NCBI GenBank assembly: GCA_035641235.1
Contig: DASQUP010000046.1
Location: 1-50,229 of the forward strand
Direction: 5' to 3'
DNA length: 50,229 bases
Source: DASQUP01 sp035641235
GTDB taxonomy: Bacteria; Actinomycetota; CADDZG01; WHSQ01
This document shows positions 25,112 through 33,393 of this stretch, one piece after another (within the stretch, counting starts at the first letter, position 1; every line of letters begins with the position of its first letter). Position numbers and translations under genes: made by a program. Below the pieces are notes generated by a model. It made no database searches and was not told the origin of the DNA. It was given only the letters and a program-made list of their open reading frames with translations.

Positions 25112-26653
25112 ATGACAGAAGGAGTACCGCGACGCCGCGAGAAGGCGTCGGAGATATCAGATGTTCCTCGGCCCGAGACCGGGTCCAAGGGTGCGGCCGC
25201 CGACAAGGAGTCGGGCGGAGGCGGAGGGCGCGGGCGCAGGCGGACTAGAGGCAAGCGAACCCCGGCACCGCGAAAGCAAGCGACGCGCACAAGCGAACCC
25301 GCAGCCTCCAACACCGCGGGGGATGCGACTTCCGAAAAGGGGCGGACGACCTCCTCCGGGGGCAGGGGTAAGGCGAGGCGGGGACGCCGTCGCCCTCCCC
25401 GCAGCACTCGGCCACCGGTCGAACGAACGATGCTCGTTCATGCGGATCCCCGGGGGACACAGATCGGAGTGATCGAGAGCGGCGAGGTCGTCGAGCATTA
25501 CGTCGCACGCTCCCATGACCGCTCGATCGTCGGGAACGTTTATCTCGGCCGCGTCCAGAACGTCCTTCCGGGAATGGAGGCATCCTTCGTCGACATAGGT
25601 GAGGCACGCAACGGCGTCCTTTATGCCGGCGAGGTCGGTATCGCCGGTGACGAGGGGGAGGAAGTCCCTCGGATCGAGACCGTGCTCAAGTCCGGGCAGC
25701 CCATTCTCGTGCAGGTCACCAAAGATCCCATGCGCTCAAAGGGAGCCCGGCTGACGGCCCTGGTCTCGATCGCCGGACGCCATCTGGTCCTTGTTCCCAA
25801 CGCGGGCACCATCGGTGTTTCCCGCCGGCTGCCCGACAGGGAACGCTCGAGGCTGCGCGACATCGCGGCTCCGCTCCGTCCCGGCCAGCACGGACTCATC
25901 GTCCGCACGGCTGCTGAAGGCGCCGCCAAGGCCGATGTAGAGCGTGATCTCGCGCGGCTGATCGAAACGTGGGAGGAGATCAGCGGGAAGGCATCCCGGG
26001 CGAAGGCACCGGAGTTGATCTACGAGGAGCCAGAACTCGAGCTGCGAGTGATCAGAGATCTCTTCAACCGGGAGATATCCCAATGTGTCGTTGACGATCC
26101 CGAGCTGGAGTCGATGCTCCGCACCTATGTGCGCCAGACGACTCCCGATCTAGACCATCGCCTGGAGCTGTACGAGGGTGAGCTACCGATATTCGAGGAG
26201 TTCCGCGTCGCTGAGCAGATCCGCAAGTCGCTCGATCGGAGGGTGTGGCTCCCGTCGGGAGGTCACATCGTCATCGATCGCACTGAGGCTATGACCGTCA
26301 TCGACGTCAACACGGGGAAGTTCGTGGGCAGGAGCACGCTGGAGGAAACCGTGCTCCGAACGAACAAAGAGGCGGCGGTCGAGGTCTCTCGCCAGCTCCG
26401 GCTCCGTGACATCGGCGGGATCATCGTGATCGATTTCATCGACATGGAGAACACCGAGAACCGTGAGGAAGTGATCAAGCTGTTCCGCTCGGAGCTCGAA
26501 CGCGACCGCACGCGGACCCAGGTGTTCGACATCTCTCCGCTCGGACTGGTTCAAATGACACGCAAGAACGTGTCCACCGGAATCGTGGAGGCGTTCTCGG
26601 ACCCCTGCGAAGTGTGCGAGGGCCGGGGGATCCTGATCCACGACCTCCCCTAA
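25112..26653 (+). CDS. rng: Ribonuclease E/G family protein
   Basis: A 513-residue RNase E/G catalytic protein. The first 110 residues are a disordered, Arg/Lys/Gly-rich extension (GGGGGRGRRRTRGKRTPAPRKQ). Then come the S1 domain (SIVGNVYLGRVQNVLPGMEASFVDIG), the RNase H-like and DNase I-like catalytic parts with the metal ligands in VIDRTEAMTVIDVNTGKFVG and IVIDFIDM, and the zinc-link CxxC in DPCEVCEGRG. It starts the processing of rRNA and mRNA. The long C-terminal scaffold of enterobacterial RNase E is absent. It begins 1 bp after rodA and precedes rplU, the usual order. Confidence 0.92.
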   Translation: MTEGVPRRREKASEISDVPRPETGSKGAAADKESGGGGGRGRRRTRGKRTPAPRKQATRTSEPAASNTAGDATSEKGRTTSSGGRGKARRGRRRPPRSTRPPVERTMLVHADPRGTQIGVIESGEVVEHYVARSHDRSIVGNVYLGRVQNVLPGMEASFVDIGEARNGVLYAGEVGIAGDEGEEVPRIETVLKSGQPILVQVTKDPMRSKGARLTALVSIAGRHLVLVPNAGTIGVSRRLPDRERSRLRDIAAPLRPGQHGLIVRTAAEGAAKADVERDLARLIETWEEISGKASRAKAPELIYEEPELELRVIRDLFNREISQCVVDDPELESMLRTYVRQTTPDLDHRLELYEGELPIFEEFRVAEQIRKSLDRRVWLPSGGHIVIDRTEAMTVIDVNTGKFVGRSTLEETVLRTNKEAAVEVSRQLRLRDIGGIIVIDFIDMENTENREEVIKLFRSELERDRTRTQVFDISPLGLVQMTRKNVSTGIVEAFSDPCEVCEGRGILIHDLP

Positions 26654-26723
26654 GCTTGCCCACGGCGTCGCGGGCGTGGACTCTGTTATTCTGTCGCGTC
26701 GGTCCAAGTCCAGTGAGGTTGAT

Positions 26724-27074
26724 ATGTACGCAGTGATACGCGCGGGCGGAAAGCAACACAAGGTGACAAAGGGCGACGTACTCGACATCGAGTACGTGAA
26801 GGACGCCTCCAAGCCCATCGAGTTCACGCCCCTCCTCGTAGTCGACGACAAGGGAAAGGTGCGCTCCGGGAAGTCGGAGCTCGCCTCGGCGCGGGTCACG
26901 GCGGAAGTGCTCGGTGAGGCGCGCGGCCCAAAGGTCGACGTCATGAAGTTCAAGAACAAGAGCGGCTACCGGAGGCACAACGGCCACCGGCAGCGCTACA
27001 CCAGCATTCAGATCTCCGATATCAAGCTGACATCTCGCTCGAAGTCAGAGAAGAAGGAAGAGGAAGAGGACTGA
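26724..27074 (+). CDS. rplU: 50S ribosomal protein L21 (bL21)
   Basis: A 116-residue L21, starting MYAVIRAGGKQHKVTKGD and containing KFKNKSGYRRHNGHRQRYTSIQI, the rRNA-binding L21 signature. ATG 26724 is the family start; the open frame extends upstream to 26676 without conservation. The tail is acidic and lysine-rich, slightly longer than the 103 residues of E. coli. It overlaps rpmA by one base. Confidence 0.97.
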   Translation: MYAVIRAGGKQHKVTKGDVLDIEYVKDASKPIEFTPLLVVDDKGKVRSGKSELASARVTAEVLGEARGPKVDVMKFKNKSGYRRHNGHRQRYTSIQISDIKLTSRSKSEKKEEEED

Positions 27075-27325
27075 TGGCCCACAAAAAGGGAGCGTCGTCG
27101 TCTCGCAACGGACGTGATTCCGAGTCCAAACGACTTGGTATCAAGGTCTTCGGTGGTCAGGACGTACTGCCCGGCGGCATCATCGTGCGCCAGCGGGGCA
27201 CGCGGCTTCACCCGGGCCTGAACGTCAAGCGGGGCAACGACGACACCCTCTACGCAGTCGTAGAGGGAACGGTCAAGTTCCACAACATGCGCGGCCGGCG
27301 CGTCGTCAGCGTCGTAAACGAATAG
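27074..27325 (+). CDS. rpmA: 50S ribosomal protein L27 (bL27)
   Basis: An 83-residue L27: MAHKKGASSSRNGRDSESKR followed by GIKVFGGQDVLPGGIIVRQRGT, the normal signature. The N-terminal tail reaches the peptidyl transferase centre. There is no extra N-terminal cleavage peptide of the Firmicutes kind. The rplU-rpmA-obgE order is conserved in most bacteria. Confidence 0.97.
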   Translation: MAHKKGASSSRNGRDSESKRLGIKVFGGQDVLPGGIIVRQRGTRLHPGLNVKRGNDDTLYAVVEGTVKFHNMRGRRVVSVVNE

Positions 27326-27357
27326 CCGACCTCGGCATCCACCGTCCCCGAGACGCC

Positions 27358-27406
27358 GTTCTTTTCTTCTCTGTGCGCGTGGTAGACGCTCCAGGAAGAA
27401 AAGAAC
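27358..27406. repeat. Perfect inverted repeat between rpmA and obgE
   Basis: GTTCTTTTCTTC (27358-27369) pairs perfectly with GAAGAAAAGAAC (27395-27406), spacer 25 nt. It resembles the arms at 20149-20196 and the inner arms at 35865-35914. It may be an RNA processing or attenuation element between the ribosomal genes and obgE. Confidence 0.75.
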
Positions 27407-27424
27407 CAGCAATGAGAGGCCGCC

Positions 27425-28681
27425 GTGGCGTTCGTTGACGAGGCAAAGATCTGGGTCCTCGCGGGGGCCGGGGGCAACGGCGCGGTTGCGTGGCACCGCG
27501 AGCCCTACAAACCAAAGGGTGGTCCCGACGGTGGCGATGGAGGCGACGGCGGCAGCGTGATCCTGCGCGCCGATCGGTCCGTCGGTACGCTGCTCGAACT
27601 CCGTGATCATCCCCACATCAAGGCCGCTGCCGGGGGCCCCGGGGAGGGCAAACGGCGTCACGGCGCCAAGGGTCGCGATCGAATCATCCTGGTTCCCGCT
27701 GGGACCGTGGTCCACGACGAAGACGGCACGCTGATCGCGGATCTGGCCAATCCGGGTGACGAGCTCGTCGCGGCATCGGGTGGTCGAGGTGGAAAGGGCA
27801 ACGCGAGGTTCGCGACTCCCACCAGACGCGCGCCGGCTTTCGCCCAGAAAGGCGAGACGGGAGATGAGCGGAAGCTGCTCCTCGAGCTCAGGCTTCTCGC
27901 CGACGTCGGGCTGGTCGGATTCCCGAATGCAGGGAAGTCCACACTGATCTCACGGATTAGCAGGGCGCGTCCGAAGATCGCCGACTATCCATTCACGACG
28001 CTCACGCCAAACCTCGGAGTGGTTACGAGCGGTGACGAGTCGTTCGTTGTGGCCGATATCCCGGGTCTCGTGGAGGGTGCGCATGCCGGCAAGGGCCTCG
28101 GACATCGGTTCTTGCGGCATGTGAGCCGCGCCGCCGTACTGGTCTTTATGGTCGATCTCGCAGCGACCGACCGGGACCCATTCCTGGACCACGAGTTACT
28201 TTCGGCGGAGCTCGCGGCCTTCGACCCGGAACTTGCCGAACGACCGTCCATAGTGGTTGCGAGCAAGTTTGACGCGGCGGGGGATCGGGTCGATGAACTC
28301 CTTGAGCGGCTTCCCGGCGCCCTTCCCATCTCTGCTGTGACGGGACACAACATTCCGGAGCTGGTCGACAAGTTGGACGACCTCGTAAAGCGAGCGCGGG
28401 CCGCGATGCCGGCTCCCGTGGGATACGTGCGGCACATCGTGCGCGACGACCCAATACGTGTGCAGCGGGAGAACGGCGCGTGGCGGGTTCGCGGCCGGCG
28501 CGCCGAACGAGCGGTCGAGACGACCGATCTGGACAACGACGAAGCGGTGGCGAGGCTGCAGCGCCTGCTGGTCACCATGGGCGTTGAGCGTCTCCTCTCC
28601 GAGGCCGGCGCGCGCGCCGGGGACGAGGTGAGGATCGGTGACGCGGCATTCGACTTCGAGCCCGAGACGTCCCCCACCTGA
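27425..28681 (+). CDS. obgE: GTPase Obg/CgtA
   Basis: A 418-residue Obg with all three domains: the glycine-rich Obg fold (1-158; GGDGGDGGSVILRADRS), the G domain with P-loop GFPNAGKSTLI and DIPGLVEGA, and the C-terminal OCT domain (about 340-415). The G4 motif reads ASKFD where NKxD is usual, a conservative change in the first position. It helps 50S assembly and links it to (p)ppGpp. GTG start 27425 after the inverted repeat; its stop overlaps proB. Confidence 0.95.
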   Translation: MAFVDEAKIWVLAGAGGNGAVAWHREPYKPKGGPDGGDGGDGGSVILRADRSVGTLLELRDHPHIKAAAGGPGEGKRRHGAKGRDRIILVPAGTVVHDEDGTLIADLANPGDELVAASGGRGGKGNARFATPTRRAPAFAQKGETGDERKLLLELRLLADVGLVGFPNAGKSTLISRISRARPKIADYPFTTLTPNLGVVTSGDESFVVADIPGLVEGAHAGKGLGHRFLRHVSRAAVLVFMVDLAATDRDPFLDHELLSAELAAFDPELAERPSIVVASKFDAAGDRVDELLERLPGALPISAVTGHNIPELVDKLDDLVKRARAAMPAPVGYVRHIVRDDPIRVQRENGAWRVRGRRAERAVETTDLDNDEAVARLQRLLVTMGVERLLSEAGARAGDEVRIGDAAFDFEPETSPT

Positions 28682-29790
28682 TGTCCCGTCCAGTGCTCGC
28701 CTCCGGCGACCGGCTGATCGTGAAGGTCGGGACATCGTCGCTGGTCGGTCCCGACGGAAGCCTCGACGACGAGCGGCTGGCGTCGCTGTGCAAGGGGATC
28801 GCTGCAGTTCGGCAGGGGAGAGTCGACGTTGTTCTTGTGTCCTCGGGAGCAATCGCCGCCGGCCTGGGGCCCCTGAAGTTCTCGGAGCGGCCGAGCGACA
28901 TACCCTCGCTTCAGGCCGTGGCCGCTGTGGGGCAGGGGAAACTGCTGTCGCGCTATTCGCGCCTCTTTGCCGATCAAGGAATGGTCGCCGCGCAGTTGCT
29001 CTTGACTCGCTACGATTTCATGCAGCGCCAGCAGTACCTCAATGCTCGCAACACACTCGACCGTCTCATTGCTCTCGGTGCCGTCCCAATTGTGAATGAG
29101 AACGACACCGTCGCCGTCGACGAGATTCGCTTCGGAGAAAACGACCGACTGGCAGCTCTCGTCGCGCACCTCGCCGTTGCGAAAGTTCTCCTGTTGTTGA
29201 CCGACGCCGATGGTGTGCACGCTGCCGATCCACGCACAGACCCCGACGCCCCACTGATCAAAGAGATCAAGGAGCTCACGCCCGAGTTGGAGCGCGCCGC
29301 AGGAGGCCGCGGATCGACCCTCGCGTCCGGCGGGATGGCCTCGAAGATCGCTGCCGCGTGGGTTGCGAGTTTCTCGGGAGTCGGAGTGGTTGTTGCCCGA
29401 GCATCCGAACCCGATGTGATCCAGCGCATCGCCGCGGGAGAGGAGCTCGGCTCGTACTTTCATCCGCGCCACGTTCGGCTCTCGGCCCGCAAACTGTGGA
29501 TCGCCTTCGGTCAGCCTCCCAATGGGACCGTGACCGTCGATGGCGGGGCGCGCCGAGCTGTTGTCGAGGGCAAACGAAGTCTGCTCCCGGTGGGCGTTAC
29601 CGGGGTGCTCGGCGACTTCGCGGCCGGCGATACCGTGGACGTCGCCGCTCCGGACGGAAGGGTGTTTGCGCGGGGATTGGTACGCTTCGGAGCGCAGGAG
29701 CTTGAGGCCGCCAGAGGGCGCCGGTCTGCCGAGGTCGCGGGGCGGGAGGTCATCCATCGAGACCAGCTGGTTGTACTAGAGCACGAATGA
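28681..29790 (+). CDS. proB: Glutamate 5-kinase
   Basis: A 369-residue protein: an amino acid kinase domain (LIVKVGTSSLVGPDG, VLVSSGAIAAGL, NENDTVAVDEIRFGENDRLAALVA) followed by a C-terminal PUA domain from about residue 275. It makes gamma-glutamyl phosphate, the first step of proline synthesis, for ProA encoded 13 bp later. Its start overlaps the obgE stop (TGATG), so translation is coupled. Feedback inhibition by proline is a family property. Confidence 0.95.
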   Translation: MSRPVLASGDRLIVKVGTSSLVGPDGSLDDERLASLCKGIAAVRQGRVDVVLVSSGAIAAGLGPLKFSERPSDIPSLQAVAAVGQGKLLSRYSRLFADQGMVAAQLLLTRYDFMQRQQYLNARNTLDRLIALGAVPIVNENDTVAVDEIRFGENDRLAALVAHLAVAKVLLLLTDADGVHAADPRTDPDAPLIKEIKELTPELERAAGGRGSTLASGGMASKIAAAWVASFSGVGVVVARASEPDVIQRIAAGEELGSYFHPRHVRLSARKLWIAFGQPPNGTVTVDGGARRAVVEGKRSLLPVGVTGVLGDFAAGDTVDVAAPDGRVFARGLVRFGAQELEAARGRRSAEVAGREVIHRDQLVVLEHE

Positions 29791-29803
29791 GGTGGTCCGT
29801 TTT

Positions 29804-31051
29804 ATGGAGTCGGTAACCGAGCTGTGTCGCAGGGCAGCAGGCGTCGCCCCAGAGGTGGCCCGGCTTCCGGGTGGAGTCCGCGACGCCGCCCTGAACGAGA
29901 TGGCGGACGCCCTGATCGACGCCGCAGGTTCACTCGCCGAAGCGAACTCGGAGGACGTCGAGCGGGCTCGGGAGGGGGGAACCTCCACGACCTTGATCGA
30001 CCGCCTGACGCTTACAGACAAAAGGATCCGGGCGATGGCCGATGGCATGCGCGCCGTTGCCGACCAACCGGACCCCGTGGGCGCGGTGCTTGACGGGTGG
30101 AAACGTCCCAACGGGCTATCGATCCAGAAGGTAGCGGCACCGCTCGGTGTCGTCGCCGTCATCTACGAGGCGCGCCCGAATGTGACGTCCGATGTTGCGG
30201 GCTTGTGCCTCAAGTCGGGCAACGCCTGCATTCTTCGCGGCTCGCGAATTGCGCTGTCTTCCAACATCGCAATCGTGGAAGTCTTGCGGCGCGCCGGAAC
30301 GAAGGTGGGACTCCCGGCCGACGCGGTCCAGCTCGTCCGCGATGTCGAACGGGAGTCCGCGCTCGAACTCATGCGAGCGAAGGGGCTGATCGACCTTCTC
30401 GTCCCGCGCGGCGGGGCGGAACTCATCCGCACGATCGAGGAAAACGCAACGGTTCCGTACATCATCGATGGAGACGGGAACTGCCACGTTTACGTCGACA
30501 AAGGCGCGGACCTCGATATGGCAACCGAGATCATCGTGAACGCCAAAACTCAGCGGCCGAGCGTATGTAACGCCGCGGAAACGCTGCTCGTTCACGTCGA
30601 AGTGGCCGACAAATGGCTGCCCGGTGCACTGGACGCGCTGGCGGCGCGCGGGGTCACCGTGCGCGGCGACGAACGAACCAGGTCGCTATGGCCTGATGCT
30701 CGTGCGGCGACAGAAGCGGATTGGGGAACGGAATATCTGGATCTCATTCTCGCAGTCCGGGTGGTCGACTCCCTCAACGATGCGATCGTCCACGTCAACC
30801 GTTTCGGCACTTCGAACGCCGAGGCCATCATCACCGGCGACGTCGATGCGGCGCGCCGGTTCACCTCCGAGGTGGACTCCGGAACCCTGTTCGTGAACGC
30901 CTCGACCCGTTTCTCGGACGGAGGCGAGTTCGGCTACGGCGCCGAGATCGGCATCTCGACGCAGAAGCTGCACGCCCGGGGGCCGATGGGCTTAAAAGCC
31001 CTAACGTCGGCCAAATACGTGGTCTGGGGGGACGGCCAAGTTCGGACCTGA
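29804..31051 (+). CDS. proA: Gamma-glutamyl phosphate reductase
   Basis: A 415-residue aldehyde dehydrogenase-fold enzyme. The catalytic cysteine is in AQRPSVCNAAETLL-type sequence (QRPSVCNAAETLLV, near residue 255), and VIYEARPNVTSDVAGLCLKSGN and EFGYGAEIGISTQKLHARGPMG are family signatures. It reduces glutamyl phosphate to the semialdehyde for proline synthesis. ATG 29804 is preferred, since GAGGTGG lies 9-15 nt upstream; GTG 29792 is possible. A hairpin directly after the stop ends the long mreC-proA gene run. Confidence 0.95.
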   Translation: MESVTELCRRAAGVAPEVARLPGGVRDAALNEMADALIDAAGSLAEANSEDVERAREGGTSTTLIDRLTLTDKRIRAMADGMRAVADQPDPVGAVLDGWKRPNGLSIQKVAAPLGVVAVIYEARPNVTSDVAGLCLKSGNACILRGSRIALSSNIAIVEVLRRAGTKVGLPADAVQLVRDVERESALELMRAKGLIDLLVPRGGAELIRTIEENATVPYIIDGDGNCHVYVDKGADLDMATEIIVNAKTQRPSVCNAAETLLVHVEVADKWLPGALDALAARGVTVRGDERTRSLWPDARAATEADWGTEYLDLILAVRVVDSLNDAIVHVNRFGTSNAEAIITGDVDAARRFTSEVDSGTLFVNASTRFSDGGEFGYGAEIGISTQKLHARGPMGLKALTSAKYVVWGDGQVRT

Positions 31052-31054
31052 CTG

Positions 31055-31071
31055 GCCCAATTGAGTTGGGC
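31055..31071 (+). terminator. Hairpin directly after proA
   Basis: GCCCAA (31055-31060) and TTGGGC (31066-31071) form a short stem with a 5-nt loop, followed by ATTACTT. The stem is short, so termination may be partial. Confidence 0.5.
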
Positions 31072-31253
31072 ATTACTTCACCGGCGCGCCACATTCGCGC
31101 CACACTCTCTGCATACCGTGGTGACCGCCGAGGCCAGATTCTTGGCGCTCCCCGGGATCAACTCCCCCGATCCCAGGCTCCAGCATCGGACGGCGAGGGG
31201 GATCCGCCCGCCTGGGTCCCCCCGCCGACCGGTTCCGGGGCGCCCGGTGCCTC

Positions 31254-31292
31254 CTACAATGGATGGACTTGTTCACGCGTTGTTCAATTGCC
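31254..31292 (+). promoter_or_regulatory. Candidate ppk promoter with a Pho-box-like direct repeat
   Basis: Two adjacent 11-bp units, GTTCACGCGTT (31271-31281) and GTTCAATTGCC (31282-31292), share GTTCA at 11-bp spacing. This is the form of the PhoP box in Streptomyces, where ppk is phosphate-controlled. A -10-like TACAAT lies at 31254-31259 without a good -35. The units end 19 bp before the ppk start. The remaining 31072-31253 shows no gene. Confidence 0.4.
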
Positions 31293-31311
31293 GCAGCTAA
31301 GGTGTCTCCTC

Positions 31312-33393
31312 ATGCTTGAAGCTCGGGCCGACGAAGCAGCGGTCCTCCCTGCAGATCGGTTCATAAATCGAGAGCTTTCGTGGCTCGAGTTCAACGAACG
31401 TGTGCTCTGGCTGGTACGCAACCCAGAGGTACCACTACTCGAGCGGGTGAAGTTCCTCGCGATCTTTGCCACCAACCTCGACGAGTTCTACATGGTGAGG
31501 GTCGCGGGACTGAAGCGGCAGCTGGCTGCGGGTCTGACGAGCCGCTCGGCCGACGGACTGACGCCGAGGCAGCAGCTGTCTCTGATTTCGGAACGAGTTC
31601 ATCCGATGCTCGAGGAGCACGCTCGTACGTGGCTTGACGGGATCCTGCCCGGGCTCAAGGCGGCCGGCATCCACGTCAATCGATGGGGCGATCTCGAGGA
31701 GCAACAGCACAAGGATCTGGATGACTTCTTCCGCGAGCGGATCTTCCCCGTGGTGACGCCGCTCGCCGTCGATCCGGGGCACCCATTTCCCTACATCTCG
31801 AATCTCTCTCTGAATTTAGCCGTTCTGGTGCGCGATCCGGCAGACGAAGACAGCCATTTCGCCCGAGTAAAGGTGCCTCCGCTGCTCCCACGATTCATCC
31901 AGTTGGGCGACGATGAGGTCTTCGTGCCGATCGAGGATGTGATCGCGGCCAACCTCGACCAGCTCTTCCCCGGCATGGAGATCATCGAGCACTACGCGTT
32001 TCGGGTGACCCGCAACGCGGACCTCGAGATCAACGACGATGGAGCAGAGGATCTGCTCGAGGCCCTGGAGGCCGAGCTTCGTAAGCGACGCTTCAGTCCG
32101 GCCGTGAGACTCGAAGTCGAAGCTGGAATGTCGGACCATGCGCTCGACCTTCTTATGCGGGAGATCGAGATCGAGGATCCCGACGTCCACACGCTTCCGG
32201 GTCCGCTGGATCTTGCCGGGCTCTGGGCGCTCTACTCGTTGGACCGACCCGATCTGAAGGACGACCCATTTCATCCCGTGACGCCCCCGGCGCTCGCGAC
32301 GCCGGACGGGGCGACACCCGACATCTTTGGCGTCCTGCGCAAGCGGGACGTGCTCGTGCACCATCCCTATGAGTCCTTCGCCGATAGCGTGCAACAGTTC
32401 ATCGAGCAGGCGGCCACCGATCCGAAGGTGCTCGCGATCAAGCAGACGCTGTACCGCACCTCGGGGGACAGCCCCATCATCGACGCGCTGGTCGAGGCTG
32501 CGGAGCAGGGTAAGCAGGTGGTGGTGCTCGTGGAGATCAAGGCCCGCTTCGACGAACGCAACAACATCAACTGGGCGCGAGCTCTTGAGCGCGCCGGGTG
32601 TCACGTGGTGTATGGACTTCTCGGACTCAAGACCCACTGCAAACTGAGTCTCGCCGTCCGCCAGGAGGGCGACCACCTCCGCCGCTACTGCCACATCGGG
32701 ACCGGCAACTACAATCCGAAGACGGCGCGCACCTACGAGGACATCGGGCTTCTGACCTCGGACCCCAACCTGGGTGCCGACGTCAGCAATCTCTTCAACT
32801 TCCTGACCGGCTATTCACGCCTAACGACTTACACCTCCCTCGTGACCTCGCCGCATATGACCCGAAACCGCATCGTGGGGCTAATCGAAAGAGAGATCTC
32901 GATCAGCAGTCCGGAGCGGCCGGGTCACATCATGATGAAGATGAACAGTTTGATCGACGAAAAGATCGTCGACGCGCTGTACGAGGCATCGCGTGCACAC
33001 GTGAAGATCGACCTCTGTGTGAGGGGCATCTGCGCACTTCGCCCGCGCGTCGAAGGCCTCAGCGACAACATCACCGTGCGCAGCATCCTCGGACGTTATC
33101 TCGAGCACTCGCGGATCTTTTACTTTCAGAACGAAGGCAACAGCGAGTTCTACATCGGCAGCGCGGACATGATGCACCGCAACCTCGATCGCAGGGTGGA
33201 GGCAGTTGTGAACGTCGTCGCCGACGCTCCGCGACGCCGATTGAAGGAAGTGCTCGATCTCTGCATGAAGGACAACGTTGCGGCCTGGGACCTCGGTCCC
33301 GACGGGGTGTGGACGAAGCTGCGTTCGCCGAGTCCGGAGGGGGCATTCAGCCTCCAGGACGAACTTATGCGCCGGACCAACAAGAATGCGTGA
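31312..33393 (+). CDS. ppk: Polyphosphate kinase 1
   Basis: A 693-residue PPK1. It opens with DRFINRELSWLEFNERVLWL (N domain); the middle and C1/C2 domains carry the two active-site histidines in GLKTHCKLSL and RRYCHIGTGNYNPKTA. It polymerises ATP gamma phosphate into polyphosphate at the membrane. ATG 31312 fits the family start; the frame is open much further upstream through proA but that part is not conserved. The stop overlaps the CYTH-CHAD gene by 8 bp, so the polyphosphate genes are translated together. Confidence 0.95.
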   Translation: MLEARADEAAVLPADRFINRELSWLEFNERVLWLVRNPEVPLLERVKFLAIFATNLDEFYMVRVAGLKRQLAAGLTSRSADGLTPRQQLSLISERVHPMLEEHARTWLDGILPGLKAAGIHVNRWGDLEEQQHKDLDDFFRERIFPVVTPLAVDPGHPFPYISNLSLNLAVLVRDPADEDSHFARVKVPPLLPRFIQLGDDEVFVPIEDVIAANLDQLFPGMEIIEHYAFRVTRNADLEINDDGAEDLLEALEAELRKRRFSPAVRLEVEAGMSDHALDLLMREIEIEDPDVHTLPGPLDLAGLWALYSLDRPDLKDDPFHPVTPPALATPDGATPDIFGVLRKRDVLVHHPYESFADSVQQFIEQAATDPKVLAIKQTLYRTSGDSPIIDALVEAAEQGKQVVVLVEIKARFDERNNINWARALERAGCHVVYGLLGLKTHCKLSLAVRQEGDHLRRYCHIGTGNYNPKTARTYEDIGLLTSDPNLGADVSNLFNFLTGYSRLTTYTSLVTSPHMTRNRIVGLIEREISISSPERPGHIMMKMNSLIDEKIVDALYEASRAHVKIDLCVRGICALRPRVEGLSDNITVRSILGRYLEHSRIFYFQNEGNSEFYIGSADMMHRNLDRRVEAVVNVVADAPRRRLKEVLDLCMKDNVAAWDLGPDGVWTKLRSPSPEGAFSLQDELMRRTNKNA

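Noticed and set aside
27985..29757. A 590-codon minus-strand frame opposite obgE and proB
   Set aside because: Its length is a product of high GC at codon position three; the opposite strand encodes two unmistakable, complete enzymes.
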